A stretch of 35,006 nt of DNA, taken from Chloroflexota bacterium. Lineage in GTDB: Bacteria; Chloroflexota; Anaerolineae; UBA2200. The notes under the pieces are model-generated. The model had not been told where the DNA came from. It was given only the letters and a program-made list of their open reading frames with translations, and did not search any database. Position numbers and translations under genes: made by a program. Below, one piece after another: positions 1 through 6,232 of the stretch. How positions within the stretch are numbered: position 1 is the first letter of the stretch; every line of letters starts with the position of its first letter. The stretch covers positions 1-35,006 of the forward strand of contig JACIWX010000013.1 in NCBI GenBank assembly GCA_014360755.1, in the 5' to 3' direction.

Positions 1-1263
1 ATCTGAAAAGAGCAGTGGTAAAATTGAAAGAATAGTAGTCAAAGTTTGAAGTGATAAAGGCAAATTAATTCTAACAATCTGACTACTAATAATAGAGTTT
101 ACTTTTGGAATAATGAAAATTAAAATTAAATTTAAAAACCACCATGTCACTAAAAATAAAAAAATAGCAGTGATAAGCTTAAGGAAATTACTGCCATCAT
201 ACCATTTCTTTATTTGTTTGATCTTATTTTGCATGTGTTTAAATCTTACTAATAATAATATGGAACTGCCAAAGAATAGAGTGAAAGAGGGGACAAAAAA
301 ATTAAACTTCAAATTAGGTAAGAATGCAATTATCCCTATGAATAACGCAATAAACATAGTTTGCCATTTATATACCGAAATCTTATGAGCTTTTGTAGCT
401 TTTTTCTTTTCCTCTTCTATCTCTTTCTCAGATAGGATAATATAATTTTCTCCAGCTAATGAATCGTAAAGAATTATTAATTCAAATGGGGAAGGCAATT
501 GAAAAGAAACTTTTGTTTCCTCTTCGGTGATTTCTATAGGAACAGATTGAAGAAAATTCTGAAGGGACCAACTAAAAGAAAGAAGTTTCTCACTAATTTC
601 TTTTCTTTTTTCTTTAATAGTGTCTCTCAATTTATTACTGTAATTTTCCTTTTCAGCTAAATCATTTATTATCCACAATATGTATATAGCATCACTTATG
701 CTTTTCTCATAGGAAGATATGGAAAGAAACTTTTTTATATAAGTCTCTGTATGTCTGTTAAAGCCAAAATTTATCCATGCTTTCAACATTAAAGAGAAAG
801 CAATTATATTCAGATTTTCTTTTTTTAAGCCAGACTCCAAAAAAGATTTAATTTCCGTTTTAATAGAGGAATCAATATATTTACATCCGATGCTTAAAAG
901 AAATATCATTTTAGTAGAGGTGAAGATTGAAAAATCTTTACTTTTAATAAACATGTTTAACCGTTTATTAATAATTGATTGGGCATTAGTTGGATATTCT
1001 TCATTTAGTTTCTCAGACAAAGCAAGAGCAAGAATACCAGTTATAACCTCTGTTTCTGAAAGAATATAGTTGTCATTACTTTTGAGATTCTCCCAAAATT
1101 CTCTTAAAGATAATTTAACTTTTGATATATAATCATCAATATCTATATTTTTGTCTAAAACAATGTGACCTAAATAGAAAACCAAGGTATAATCTTTCCA
1201 AAAGTTTTCTTCGTCAACCAATTTTAATATACATGATTTAATTAAAGGAGTTATCTCATTCAT
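1..1263 (-). CDS. Putative membrane effector of the Argonaute operon (partial, runs off the window)
   Basis: I translated an uninterrupted 421-codon frame from ATG at 1263 down to base 1 with no stop, so the C-terminus lies outside the window. Residues 1-295 are soluble, helical in appearance and Lys/Glu/Ile-rich, ending in a charged stretch (EKEIEEEKKKATKAHK, about 279-294). Hydrophobic segments follow at about 300-318, 322-340 and 362-386, and another begins near 405. No enzyme motif is visible. It starts 37 bases after the Argonaute stop, in the same direction and with the same AT-rich composition, so it is probably the last gene of that operon. By position and layout (soluble domain then membrane helices) it resembles the role of Aga2, the toxic membrane effector of the Sulfolobus islandicus short Argonaute system. 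I see no sequence-level proof of homology. The frame is certain; the effector role is inference. Confidence 0.7.
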   Translation of the reverse strand, partial: MNEITPLIKSCILKLVDEENFWKDYTLVFYLGHIVLDKNIDIDDYISKVKLSLREFWENLKSNDNYILSETEVITGILALALSEKLNEEYPTNAQSIINKRLNMFIKSKDFSIFTSTKMIFLLSIGCKYIDSSIKTEIKSFLESGLKKENLNIIAFSLMLKAWINFGFNRHTETYIKKFLSISSYEKSISDAIYILWIINDLAEKENYSNKLRDTIKEKRKEISEKLLSFSWSLQNFLQSVPIEITEEETKVSFQLPSPFELIILYDSLAGENYIILSEKEIEEEKKKATKAHKISVYKWQTMFIALFIGIIAFLPNLKFNFFVPSFTLFFGSSILLLVRFKHMQNKIKQIKKWYDGSNFLKLITAIFLFLVTWWFLNLILIFIIPKVNSIISSQIVRINLPLSLQTLTTILSILPLLFSD

Positions 1264-1300
1264 TTCTTTTGCTTTAATCTTGAATTATTAATTATTATTA

Positions 1301-2593
1301 TTATAAAAACCAAGCTTTCCTCCGTAAATTTGGTTTATCAATTATTTCACCCCAGTTTTTTAATCTCAAGGCTAAGTAAGACATTAACTTAGGATAATAG
1401 ACACTTACAGGAATATTTTTAGGACGAAAGCCTCTCCAATTCATTTTGGAAAGCCAATATATTTGGGTCAGTAAGTATTCATATTCATCAAATGAGATAG
1501 TGGATGATTTATCTATTTCAACTTTTATTGGTTTCCTTGGTAATTGCACTTTTCCTTCCAGTCGCCCTTCTATAGTAATCAAGTAAGTATGTCTTGTTAT
1601 TTGGATCAGAAGACCTTTCTCTGGTTGATAAGAATTAGTATTTGTATCAAATATCCAGTAAGGAGCATTATCTGAAATGTGAATTATTGCAAACTTAAAC
1701 TCAAGATTTAGTTCTTCTATTGCTTTTCTAACAGCTTCTTTTTCTCTTTTTCCTGTTCTTTTACCTGAAATATGAAAAGCAATTTTGGTTATAGGTGTTT
1801 GAAATCTCTGTTGATAGTCTCTGATTGCTTCTACTATTTGCTTAGAAAGCGAATTTTGATACTCATCGATTGGCTTGGGCAAATCTGATCTCCAATAAAT
1901 AAATGATCCATTTTTTGAAAATAAAGTGGTGAAACCAAAATGTTGGTACTGATTTATATCAGACCTTCCAACTCCAATGACTAAATCTGGAAAATTATCA
2001 TCGTGAGACAGAACCCAGGGCATTCCACCGCATTTAGAATATATAGCTAAAGAAATATTAGCCAATACAAAAGGTAGTCCTTGATTGTTTGATAGTTGCC
2101 TAATAGTCACTGACTGAGTAGGAATATTAGCTTTAGCAAAGACTGCTTTCGCTGAAAAATAAGGACTTTCATCTATATAATGTTTCTTTTCTGGATGGAA
2201 TACAAGAACAATGTCTGGCAAATTTGTAGAGTGAATCTCAATATAGTTTTCCGCTTCTTTTGCAAAAGTTTCGATAAAAGCCAAGGGATTGACATTATCT
2301 TTAACTTTAATTTCATCTACAATATTAATTGATTGTCTAAAAATATATTTATATCCAGGATATATCCTAAATCCACTTTCCAACTTTTTACAAAATTCTC
2401 TCACTGATGACTCATAAGAGTGTGGATACATAAGTATAGCATTTATAAACTGTTTTCTCTCTGGAAAGTCTTTATCAAATGGTCCAAATCTTCGTAAACC
2501 TTGGAAGGGATCCTTATCAATATACATAGGCTGAGCAAAATCAAATCTTAATAGAGGAGACTGTAATTTTTGTCCTATAACAATGTGTGCCAT
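1301..2593 (-). CDS. Short (MID-PIWI) prokaryotic Argonaute, catalytically degenerate
   Basis: The 430-residue product lacks N and PAZ domains. The MID part (about 100-195) carries the guide 5'-phosphate pocket pattern: Y145, K149 (SPYFSAK), Q160 (IPTQ) and K187 in SLAIYSKCGGMPW, a hallmark segment of prokaryotic Argonautes. The PIWI part follows. Where active enzymes have Asp after an IG motif, this one reads VIGVGRSD (about 205-212), and the later His-Arg-Asp-Gly-like site reads FHISGKR (273-279), so target cleavage is unlikely. The C-terminal block MNWRGFRPKNIPVSVYYP is typical of PIWI ends. The start overlaps the upstream stop in a TAATG junction, with GGAGG at 2604-2608, which implies translational coupling. 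Expected role: nucleic-acid-guided sensing of invader DNA or RNA as a complex with the neighbouring N-L1-L2-like protein, not slicing. Family assignment is strong; guide type is unknown. Confidence 0.88.
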   Translation of the reverse strand: MAHIVIGQKLQSPLLRFDFAQPMYIDKDPFQGLRRFGPFDKDFPERKQFINAILMYPHSYESSVREFCKKLESGFRIYPGYKYIFRQSINIVDEIKVKDNVNPLAFIETFAKEAENYIEIHSTNLPDIVLVFHPEKKHYIDESPYFSAKAVFAKANIPTQSVTIRQLSNNQGLPFVLANISLAIYSKCGGMPWVLSHDDNFPDLVIGVGRSDINQYQHFGFTTLFSKNGSFIYWRSDLPKPIDEYQNSLSKQIVEAIRDYQQRFQTPITKIAFHISGKRTGKREKEAVRKAIEELNLEFKFAIIHISDNAPYWIFDTNTNSYQPEKGLLIQITRHTYLITIEGRLEGKVQLPRKPIKVEIDKSSTISFDEYEYLLTQIYWLSKMNWRGFRPKNIPVSVYYPKLMSYLALRLKNWGEIIDKPNLRRKAWFL

Positions 2594-3339
2594 TATGTGA
2601 TTTCCTCCACCATTAAAATCTCACATGGCTTAAGTAGCAATGAGACCTCTTGTTGTGTTGGAAGTCTAAACTTACCTTTTTCCATGTCAGGATTGAAATG
2701 CAAAATTTTCTTTAAAAGCTCAACCATTCTATCAAATTTTACCTTCAACGCATCTTCTCTAATTTTTCTTTTTTGAAATGAAATTCCAGAAAGCCTTTCT
2801 CCGGTATAGATTTTAATTTTATCAATGATTAGAGAAGCCTTTTCTGGATAGTATTTGTAGATATTGGTATATGAAGCTGATGGTAATTGAGATAAATCGC
2901 TTCTCTTTGACAAGATTGTTTCTTTAAATTCATTTCGAGTTCTCAAATCAACTATTAAGCCAAAATTTAAAGACTCTTCACTTTTCCAAAATATTGGTTG
3001 AATTGTTAATCCTTTATATACCCTGATAAACTCATCTTCATAAATAGGATCTGAAGTATCTAAAACTGAATTTAAAACTCTTCCAGAAAAAACTTTAAAA
3101 GAATTTGAGGATGCTCTATTTAGGAAACCCTGAACAATCAACTTAGAGAAGAACTTCGGAGATTCTTCAATGGTTAATTCATCTTCCCCACTAGGATAGA
3201 GATATTTCTTCTTGGAATATGTATCAGTATATAGGAACCCTTCATTATTTGATATATTTTCTGAAATATCTACTATTTTTAAGTTCTTAATTTTGCGTTC
3301 GTGAGGAACTATTGGGAAAATGTTAATTAACCTACTCAT
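2593..3339 (-). CDS. Argonaute partner resembling a stand-alone N-L1-L2 half (Ago-N / Aga1-like)
   Basis: The 248-residue protein has no signal peptide or membrane segment. Residues about 100-145 (EDEFIRVYKGLTIQP, then LNFGLIVDLRTRNEF) resemble the segment of full-length Argonautes where the N and linker-1 parts meet. The C-terminal PTQQEVSLLLKPCEILMVEE resembles a linker-2 end. It has no TIR, SIR2 or nuclease motif, unlike APAZ proteins of SPARTA or SPARSA systems. It lies immediately upstream of, and coupled to, a MID-PIWI protein that lacks exactly these domains, as known for Archaeoglobus AfAgo-N and Sulfolobus Aga1. The two products probably assemble into a split full-length-like Argonaute. 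The start overlaps the HTH gene by 8 bases (ATGAGTAG). Residue-level homology is weak by eye, so the call leans on context and length. Confidence 0.6.
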   Translation of the reverse strand: MSRLINIFPIVPHERKIKNLKIVDISENISNNEGFLYTDTYSKKKYLYPSGEDELTIEESPKFFSKLIVQGFLNRASSNSFKVFSGRVLNSVLDTSDPIYEDEFIRVYKGLTIQPIFWKSEESLNFGLIVDLRTRNEFKETILSKRSDLSQLPSASYTNIYKYYPEKASLIIDKIKIYTGERLSGISFQKRKIREDALKVKFDRMVELLKKILHFNPDMEKGKFRLPTQQEVSLLLKPCEILMVEEIT

Positions 3340-3541
3340 ACTCTTCCCTTTCTTTATATTTTTTTAATGACTCTTTTTTTAGCCACTGATCAATTAAATC
3401 TTTCTTAAACCTCCACTGTCCAGCCACTTTTACAGCAGGAATTTTTCCAGCACGAGCCATTCTATAAACTGTCTGTTCGTCTATCTGTAAGTAGTCTGCC
3501 AACTGTTTTACAGTCATTACTTCGGGATTATTTTTGTTCAT
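3332..3541 (-). CDS. Excisionase-family helix-turn-helix protein, likely operon regulator
   Basis: The 69-residue protein contains a MerR-like HTH of the excisionase (HTH_17) family at about 8-55: MTVKQLADYLQIDEQTVYRM for the helix-turn-helix, then GKIPAVKVAGQWRFKKDLID for the wing, followed by a charged Lys/Glu tail. It is the first gene after a strong promoter and overlaps the Ago-N gene by 8 bases. A promoter-proximal DNA-binding protein with an inverted repeat over its own start region suggests autoregulation of the defence operon. A true excisionase role is less likely because no integrase gene is visible in the window. An AAAGGA Shine-Dalgarno lies at 3550-3555 upstream of ATG 3541. Confidence 0.85.
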   Translation of the reverse strand: MNKNNPEVMTVKQLADYLQIDEQTVYRMARAGKIPAVKVAGQWRFKKDLIDQWLKKESLKKYKEREEYE

Positions 3542-3545
3542 TTCT

Positions 3546-3572
3546 ATAGTCCTTTAATCATTTTTGGACTAT
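3546..3572. promoter_or_regulatory. Candidate operator: 7-bp inverted repeat between -10 and start codon
   Basis: Perfect arms ATAGTCC (3546-3552) and GGACTAT (3566-3572) are separated by 13 bases. The outer arm abuts the -10 box and the inner arm contains the Shine-Dalgarno bases of the HTH gene. The spacing between arm centres (20 bases) would put both half-sites on one DNA face, as for a dimeric repressor. Alternatively the arms could pair in mRNA and hide the ribosome-binding site. Confidence 0.5.
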
Positions 3573-3601
3573 ATTATACAAAAATATACATTAAAAGTCA
3601 A
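3573..3601 (-). promoter_or_regulatory. Sigma-70-type promoter of the Argonaute operon
   Basis: On the minus strand, TTGACT (3601-3596) is followed by a 17-base spacer and a consensus TATAAT (3578-3573). The first gene starts at 3541, leaving a short leader of roughly 25-30 bases. The near-perfect match and AT-rich spacer suggest a strong promoter that would need repression, consistent with the overlapping inverted repeat. Confidence 0.75.
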
Positions 3602-3623
3602 ATTCTTCTATTTCAAAGAAGCC

Positions 3624-3730
3624 TATAAGGGGAAGCAGGCTCGGAACGCAGGCTACGGAAGCCCGAAGGGCTGAAGTCCGAGCACCGAGACTGCGGGGTG
3701 GTTGGGGTAAATTTATACTTCAAGTTTGAT
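3624..3730 (+). mobile_element. Possible IS200/IS605-type right-end remnant (structured)
   Basis: A GC-rich patch within AT-rich DNA contains outer arms GCTCGGA (3639-3645) and TCCGAGC (3677-3683) enclosing a small hairpin AGCCC-GAA-GGGCT (3660-3672). Read on the plus strand from 3630, a frame begins with the peptide GEAGSE and stays open to a stop near 3731. Such Gly-Glu-Ala-Gly-Ser tails over hairpins are familiar from tnpB 3' ends and their omega-RNA regions. No tnpA or tnpB body is present, and the frame has a stop immediately upstream. This is a weak resemblance only. Confidence 0.22.
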
Positions 3731-3881
3731 TAAGATATTCTTCCTCTTAAGGAGTTCATTCAAAATCAATGGTCTTTCAAGAATTATATAAAAGTCAAAA
3801 TGGGTTCTCCTTGGGTCATTTTCGGGGAGCCTGGAAAATCTCTGTTCCATCAGTACATGAGCGAGGAGCATTTGCAGTAGG

Positions 3882-3917
3882 GGCTCTGACGAAACGAGGT
3901 ATTCGTCAGAGCCTTTT
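3882..3917 (+). terminator. Intrinsic-terminator-like hairpin with no assigned upstream gene
   Basis: A perfect 12-bp stem, GGCTCTGACGAA (3882-3893) with TTCGTCAGAGCC (3902-3913), has an 8-base loop and is followed by TTTTGTTT on the plus strand. The opposite strand lacks a T-run, so it would end plus-strand transcription. No plus-strand gene precedes it, so either a small RNA is made from about 3,620-3,880 or the hairpin is part of a decayed element. Confidence 0.5.
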
Positions 3918-4240
3918 GTTTGCTGCCCATCGTGGAGACATACATCCAAAGGACAATGCTTCTTTCCATGGTGTGGTCCATGAAAGAATGCGGGACTTTG
4001 ACAATCCTCACGCAATGTGCTATGATGAGACAACTTGAAATATTGTCTCAAATGAGTTAATAGGGCTTTCATACCCCATGTTCAGTGTCATCAGAATTGC
4101 CCTGGTGCACTTTTGAAATGCTTTTTCCTTGTTCATGAAATGGCATCCGTATTCTCGGCTATACTCGGACGTCATTGAGAATTGGATGAGAGGCTTTTCC
4201 CTGTAATCTTCACAAGTATTGTAGAGGATATCCTCTTGAA

Positions 4241-4291
4241 CTCTCGCCTATGTGGGATGGAAAGGAGGTGAATGGGTCAATCAGGCGAGAG
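4241..4291 (+). promoter_or_regulatory. Inverted repeat enclosing the leader-ORF ribosome-binding site
   Basis: Arms CTCTCGCCT (4241-4249) and AGGCGAGAG (4283-4291) can form a 9-bp stem. The 33-base loop contains the full Shine-Dalgarno AAAGGAGGTGA (4261-4271) and the ATG of a short reading frame. The layout could tune translation of the leader and hence of the PIN-TRAM gene downstream. It was found by eye; RNA folding was not computed. Confidence 0.35.
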
Positions 4292-4349
4292 AATAACAGC
4301 CCACTTCTCATGTTCGATACGGATGCTGGAGGTGATTACTTATCATTAG
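4272..4349 (+). CDS. Possible 25-residue leader peptide upstream of the PIN-TRAM gene
   Basis: ATG at 4272 directly follows AAAGGAGGTGA (4261-4271), an almost complete complement to the 16S rRNA tail, although the spacing is short. The frame runs 25 codons (begins MGQSGERITAHF) to TAG at 4347-4349. That stop overlaps AGGAGG (4348-4353), the Shine-Dalgarno of the next gene at 4360, which is the usual layout for translational coupling. The peptide has no run of one amino acid, so classical attenuation is not obvious. It could be a chance frame. Confidence 0.35.
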   Translation: MGQSGERITAHFSCSIRMLEVITYH

Positions 4350-4359
4350 GAGGACTCCG

Positions 4360-5442
4360 GTGAATATAGAACTTATTGCCCGCATTATTGGGGCTTTACT
4401 CGTAGGGTTTTTGGGATGGCAACTTGGGTTTTCTCTTAGCACGCAGGGTCAGCCAGCGTATCTGTATAGCATCGTCAAATTGCTTGGTGACTCTGTGGTT
4501 ACCTTCCTGCCGCATATCTTAGCGACGTTCGGCGCTTTGTTGGGATTGCTGTTTACTCCCCACTTGACTACGCGGCCGTTCTTTTGGATCAGAGGCAAAG
4601 CACGCCAAGTCCCCATACAGACGCTGGTCGCTGCCTTGATTGGTTTGGTCATCGGGTTGATTATTTCTGCCTTGCTTGCTGTGCCCTTATCTGTCTTGCC
4701 CTCGCCTTTTGGGGAGATTCTGCCTTTTATCGCCGCACTGTTGTTTAGCTATTTGGGCATCATGGTCATGGTTACCCGTGAAAAGGAGATTTTTGGGATT
4801 CTGGGAGTGCGGCTGGGCAAGGAGAAGCCGATCCCGAAAAAAGAAGAGCAGGTACTACTTGATACTAGTGTGATTATTGATGGGCGCATTGCAGACATTA
4901 GCCAAACTGGCTTCATCCATGGCACGATTGTCATCCCACGTTTCGTGCTCAATGAATTACAGCACATTGCGGATTCACCCGATGTCCTGCGGCGCAATCG
5001 TGGTCGGCGTGGACTCGATATGTTGAACAAATTGCAGAAAGAATCCCGCGTCCCCATCCAGATCGCGGAAATCGATGTTCCCGATGTGCACGAGGTGGAT
5101 GAAAAGCTCGTGAGGTTAGCCCGGGATCTGGATTGTCCCATAGTCACCAATGATTACAACCTGAACCGTGTGGCAGAATTGCAAGGCATCAAGGTGCTCA
5201 ACATCAATGAGCTAGCCAATGCAGTGAAGACTGTCGTTTTGCCAGGTGAAACGATTACCGTGCACATTATCCAGGAGGGTAAGGAATTGGGGCAAGGCGT
5301 AGGCTATCTGGATGACGGCACGATGGTTGTGGTGGAAGAAGGCCGCCGTCACATCAACGAAACCGTGGAAGTGATTGTCACGCGTGTCTTGCAAACAGTA
5401 GCTGGCCGCATGATTTTTGCACAACTGGCGGGCAGGAAATAA
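4360..5442 (+). CDS. Membrane-anchored PIN-TRAM domain protein (YacL-like)
   Basis: The 360-residue protein has hydrophobic segments at about 6-26, 45-66, 87-112 and 117-138, then a PIN nuclease-fold domain (about 165-285) and a TRAM RNA-binding domain (about 293-355). PIN acidic residues are visible: D168 in LLDTSVIIDGR, E199 in FVLNELQ, and D265 in IVTNDYNLNR. This architecture is that of Bacillus YacL and relatives, presumed membrane-bound ribonucleases. GTG at 4360 is chosen because AGGAGG (4348-4353) lies six bases upstream. It leads a plus-strand block with a cytidylate-kinase-like gene, cysS and rlmB, which suggests RNA and translation housekeeping. Substrate is unknown. Confidence 0.88.
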   Translation: MNIELIARIIGALLVGFLGWQLGFSLSTQGQPAYLYSIVKLLGDSVVTFLPHILATFGALLGLLFTPHLTTRPFFWIRGKARQVPIQTLVAALIGLVIGLIISALLAVPLSVLPSPFGEILPFIAALLFSYLGIMVMVTREKEIFGILGVRLGKEKPIPKKEEQVLLDTSVIIDGRIADISQTGFIHGTIVIPRFVLNELQHIADSPDVLRRNRGRRGLDMLNKLQKESRVPIQIAEIDVPDVHEVDEKLVRLARDLDCPIVTNDYNLNRVAELQGIKVLNINELANAVKTVVLPGETITVHIIQEGKELGQGVGYLDDGTMVVVEEGRRHINETVEVIVTRVLQTVAGRMIFAQLAGRK

Positions 5443-5471
5443 CAGAAGCAAGGCGCCATGGATAATTGCTC

Positions 5472-6170
5472 ATGGCTATTGTAACGCTATCACGACAACT
5501 GGGCGCTGGCGGCTCAGAAATAGCTGCTGGTGTGGCGAAGGCACTTGGGCTGCGCATCATTGACCGTGAGGCTATTGACTGTGCGGCGTTGGAGGCGGGG
5601 GTGCCGGAGATCGCTTTGCACGAACTGGGTTATGAAGGTCGGCGTGGCTTGATGCAAAGGATCTTGGATGCCTTAAAGGCTTCCCCTGCTATCCCTAGCA
5701 TTGTGGAGATGGAACGGCGGGAATCAGTACTGCCTATTGCCATGACCCCGCGAGGCATTTTTACCCCCGCCATGCCGCTCTTGAGCGCGGCTATGGAGGA
5801 TTATGTACGGATTGTGGGCATGGTGATCCTGAACATTGCCCAGGAGGGCAATGTCCTCATTATCGGTAGGGGCAGCCAGGTGCTGCTGAAGGATAACCCA
5901 GAGGCCCTGCATGTCAAGGTCATTGCTCCGCTGCCGCGTCGGGTAGAAAAGCTGATGCGCATAGAGGGCATTACCCAACGCGAAGCCGCGCAACGCATTC
6001 TTGCCAGCGACCAGGCGCGCGCAGAGTACCTGCGACGTTACTACGGGGTTAACTGGCTTGATCCGCAGTTGTACGATTTGGTGATCAACACTGGGCGGAT
6101 ATCCATTCAGACAGCTGTCCAACTGGTGGTAATGGCACAGGTGCAACGGGTGATTCCGGAGGCATCTTAG
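5472..6170 (+). CDS. Cytidylate-kinase-like family protein
   Basis: The 232-residue protein begins MAIVTLSRQLGAGGSEIAAG, the N-terminal signature of the cytidylate-kinase-like family: the P-loop-like glycines are present but the usual GK-S/T lysine is absent. A second conserved block is VLIIGRGSQVLL (about 127-138), followed by an arginine-rich lid-like region with RRVEKLMRIEGITQREA and a DQARAEYLRRYYG segment. ATG 5472 is chosen over an in-frame TTG at 5466 because the family begins at this Met. It lies 29 bases after the PIN-TRAM gene. The family is often next to cysS or other translation genes; its substrate is not established, so true CMP kinase activity should not be assumed. Confidence 0.8.
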   Translation: MAIVTLSRQLGAGGSEIAAGVAKALGLRIIDREAIDCAALEAGVPEIALHELGYEGRRGLMQRILDALKASPAIPSIVEMERRESVLPIAMTPRGIFTPAMPLLSAAMEDYVRIVGMVILNIAQEGNVLIIGRGSQVLLKDNPEALHVKVIAPLPRRVEKLMRIEGITQREAAQRILASDQARAEYLRRYYGVNWLDPQLYDLVINTGRISIQTAVQLVVMAQVQRVIPEAS

Positions 6171-6220
6171 GAGTGATGAGTGAGGAGTGAGGAGTGAGGA
6201 GTGAGAAGTGAGGAGTGGTA
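6171..6220 (+). repeat. Short tandem repeat of a GAGTGAG-type heptamer
   Basis: Imperfect copies of a 7-base unit (GAGTGAG, with variants GAGTGAT and AAGTGAG) run head to tail directly after the stop of the cytidylate-kinase-like gene and up to the ribosome-binding site of cysS. Slippage here could change spacing between the two genes. Confidence 0.75.
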
Positions 6221-6232
6221 GGTGGTGAGAAG

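Larger units (their letters stand above)
3601..4271. other. Gene-poor junction between AT-rich island and core chromosome
   Basis: I find no convincing gene here. Two overlapping open frames exist on opposite strands (plus 3769-4038, minus 3713-4072); neither gives a family I recognise and they cannot both be real. The stretch holds a structured GC-rich block at 3639-3683, a strong hairpin with T-run at 3882-3917, and an 8-bp inverted repeat TGAGACAA / TTGTCTCA (4026-4033 and 4043-4050). The mix of hairpins and dying frames looks like the remains of a mobile element. No feature is seen in 4073-4240. Confidence 0.4.

Noticed and set aside
113..388. Plus-strand open frame of 91 codons
   Set aside because: It lies antisense to the membrane-helix part of the effector frame. 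Its hydrophobic look is a by-product of that coding, and it has no ribosome-binding site.
3713..4072. Minus-strand 119-codon frame and overlapping plus-strand 89-codon frame
   Set aside because: The two overlap on opposite strands, contain the terminator-like hairpin, match no family I know and lack clear start signals. They are described as a gene-poor stretch instead.
4073..4360. T-box or other riboswitch upstream of the cysS block
   Set aside because: No T-box consensus (AGGGTGGNACCGCG) or other known aptamer core was seen; only an inverted repeat and a leader frame are present.
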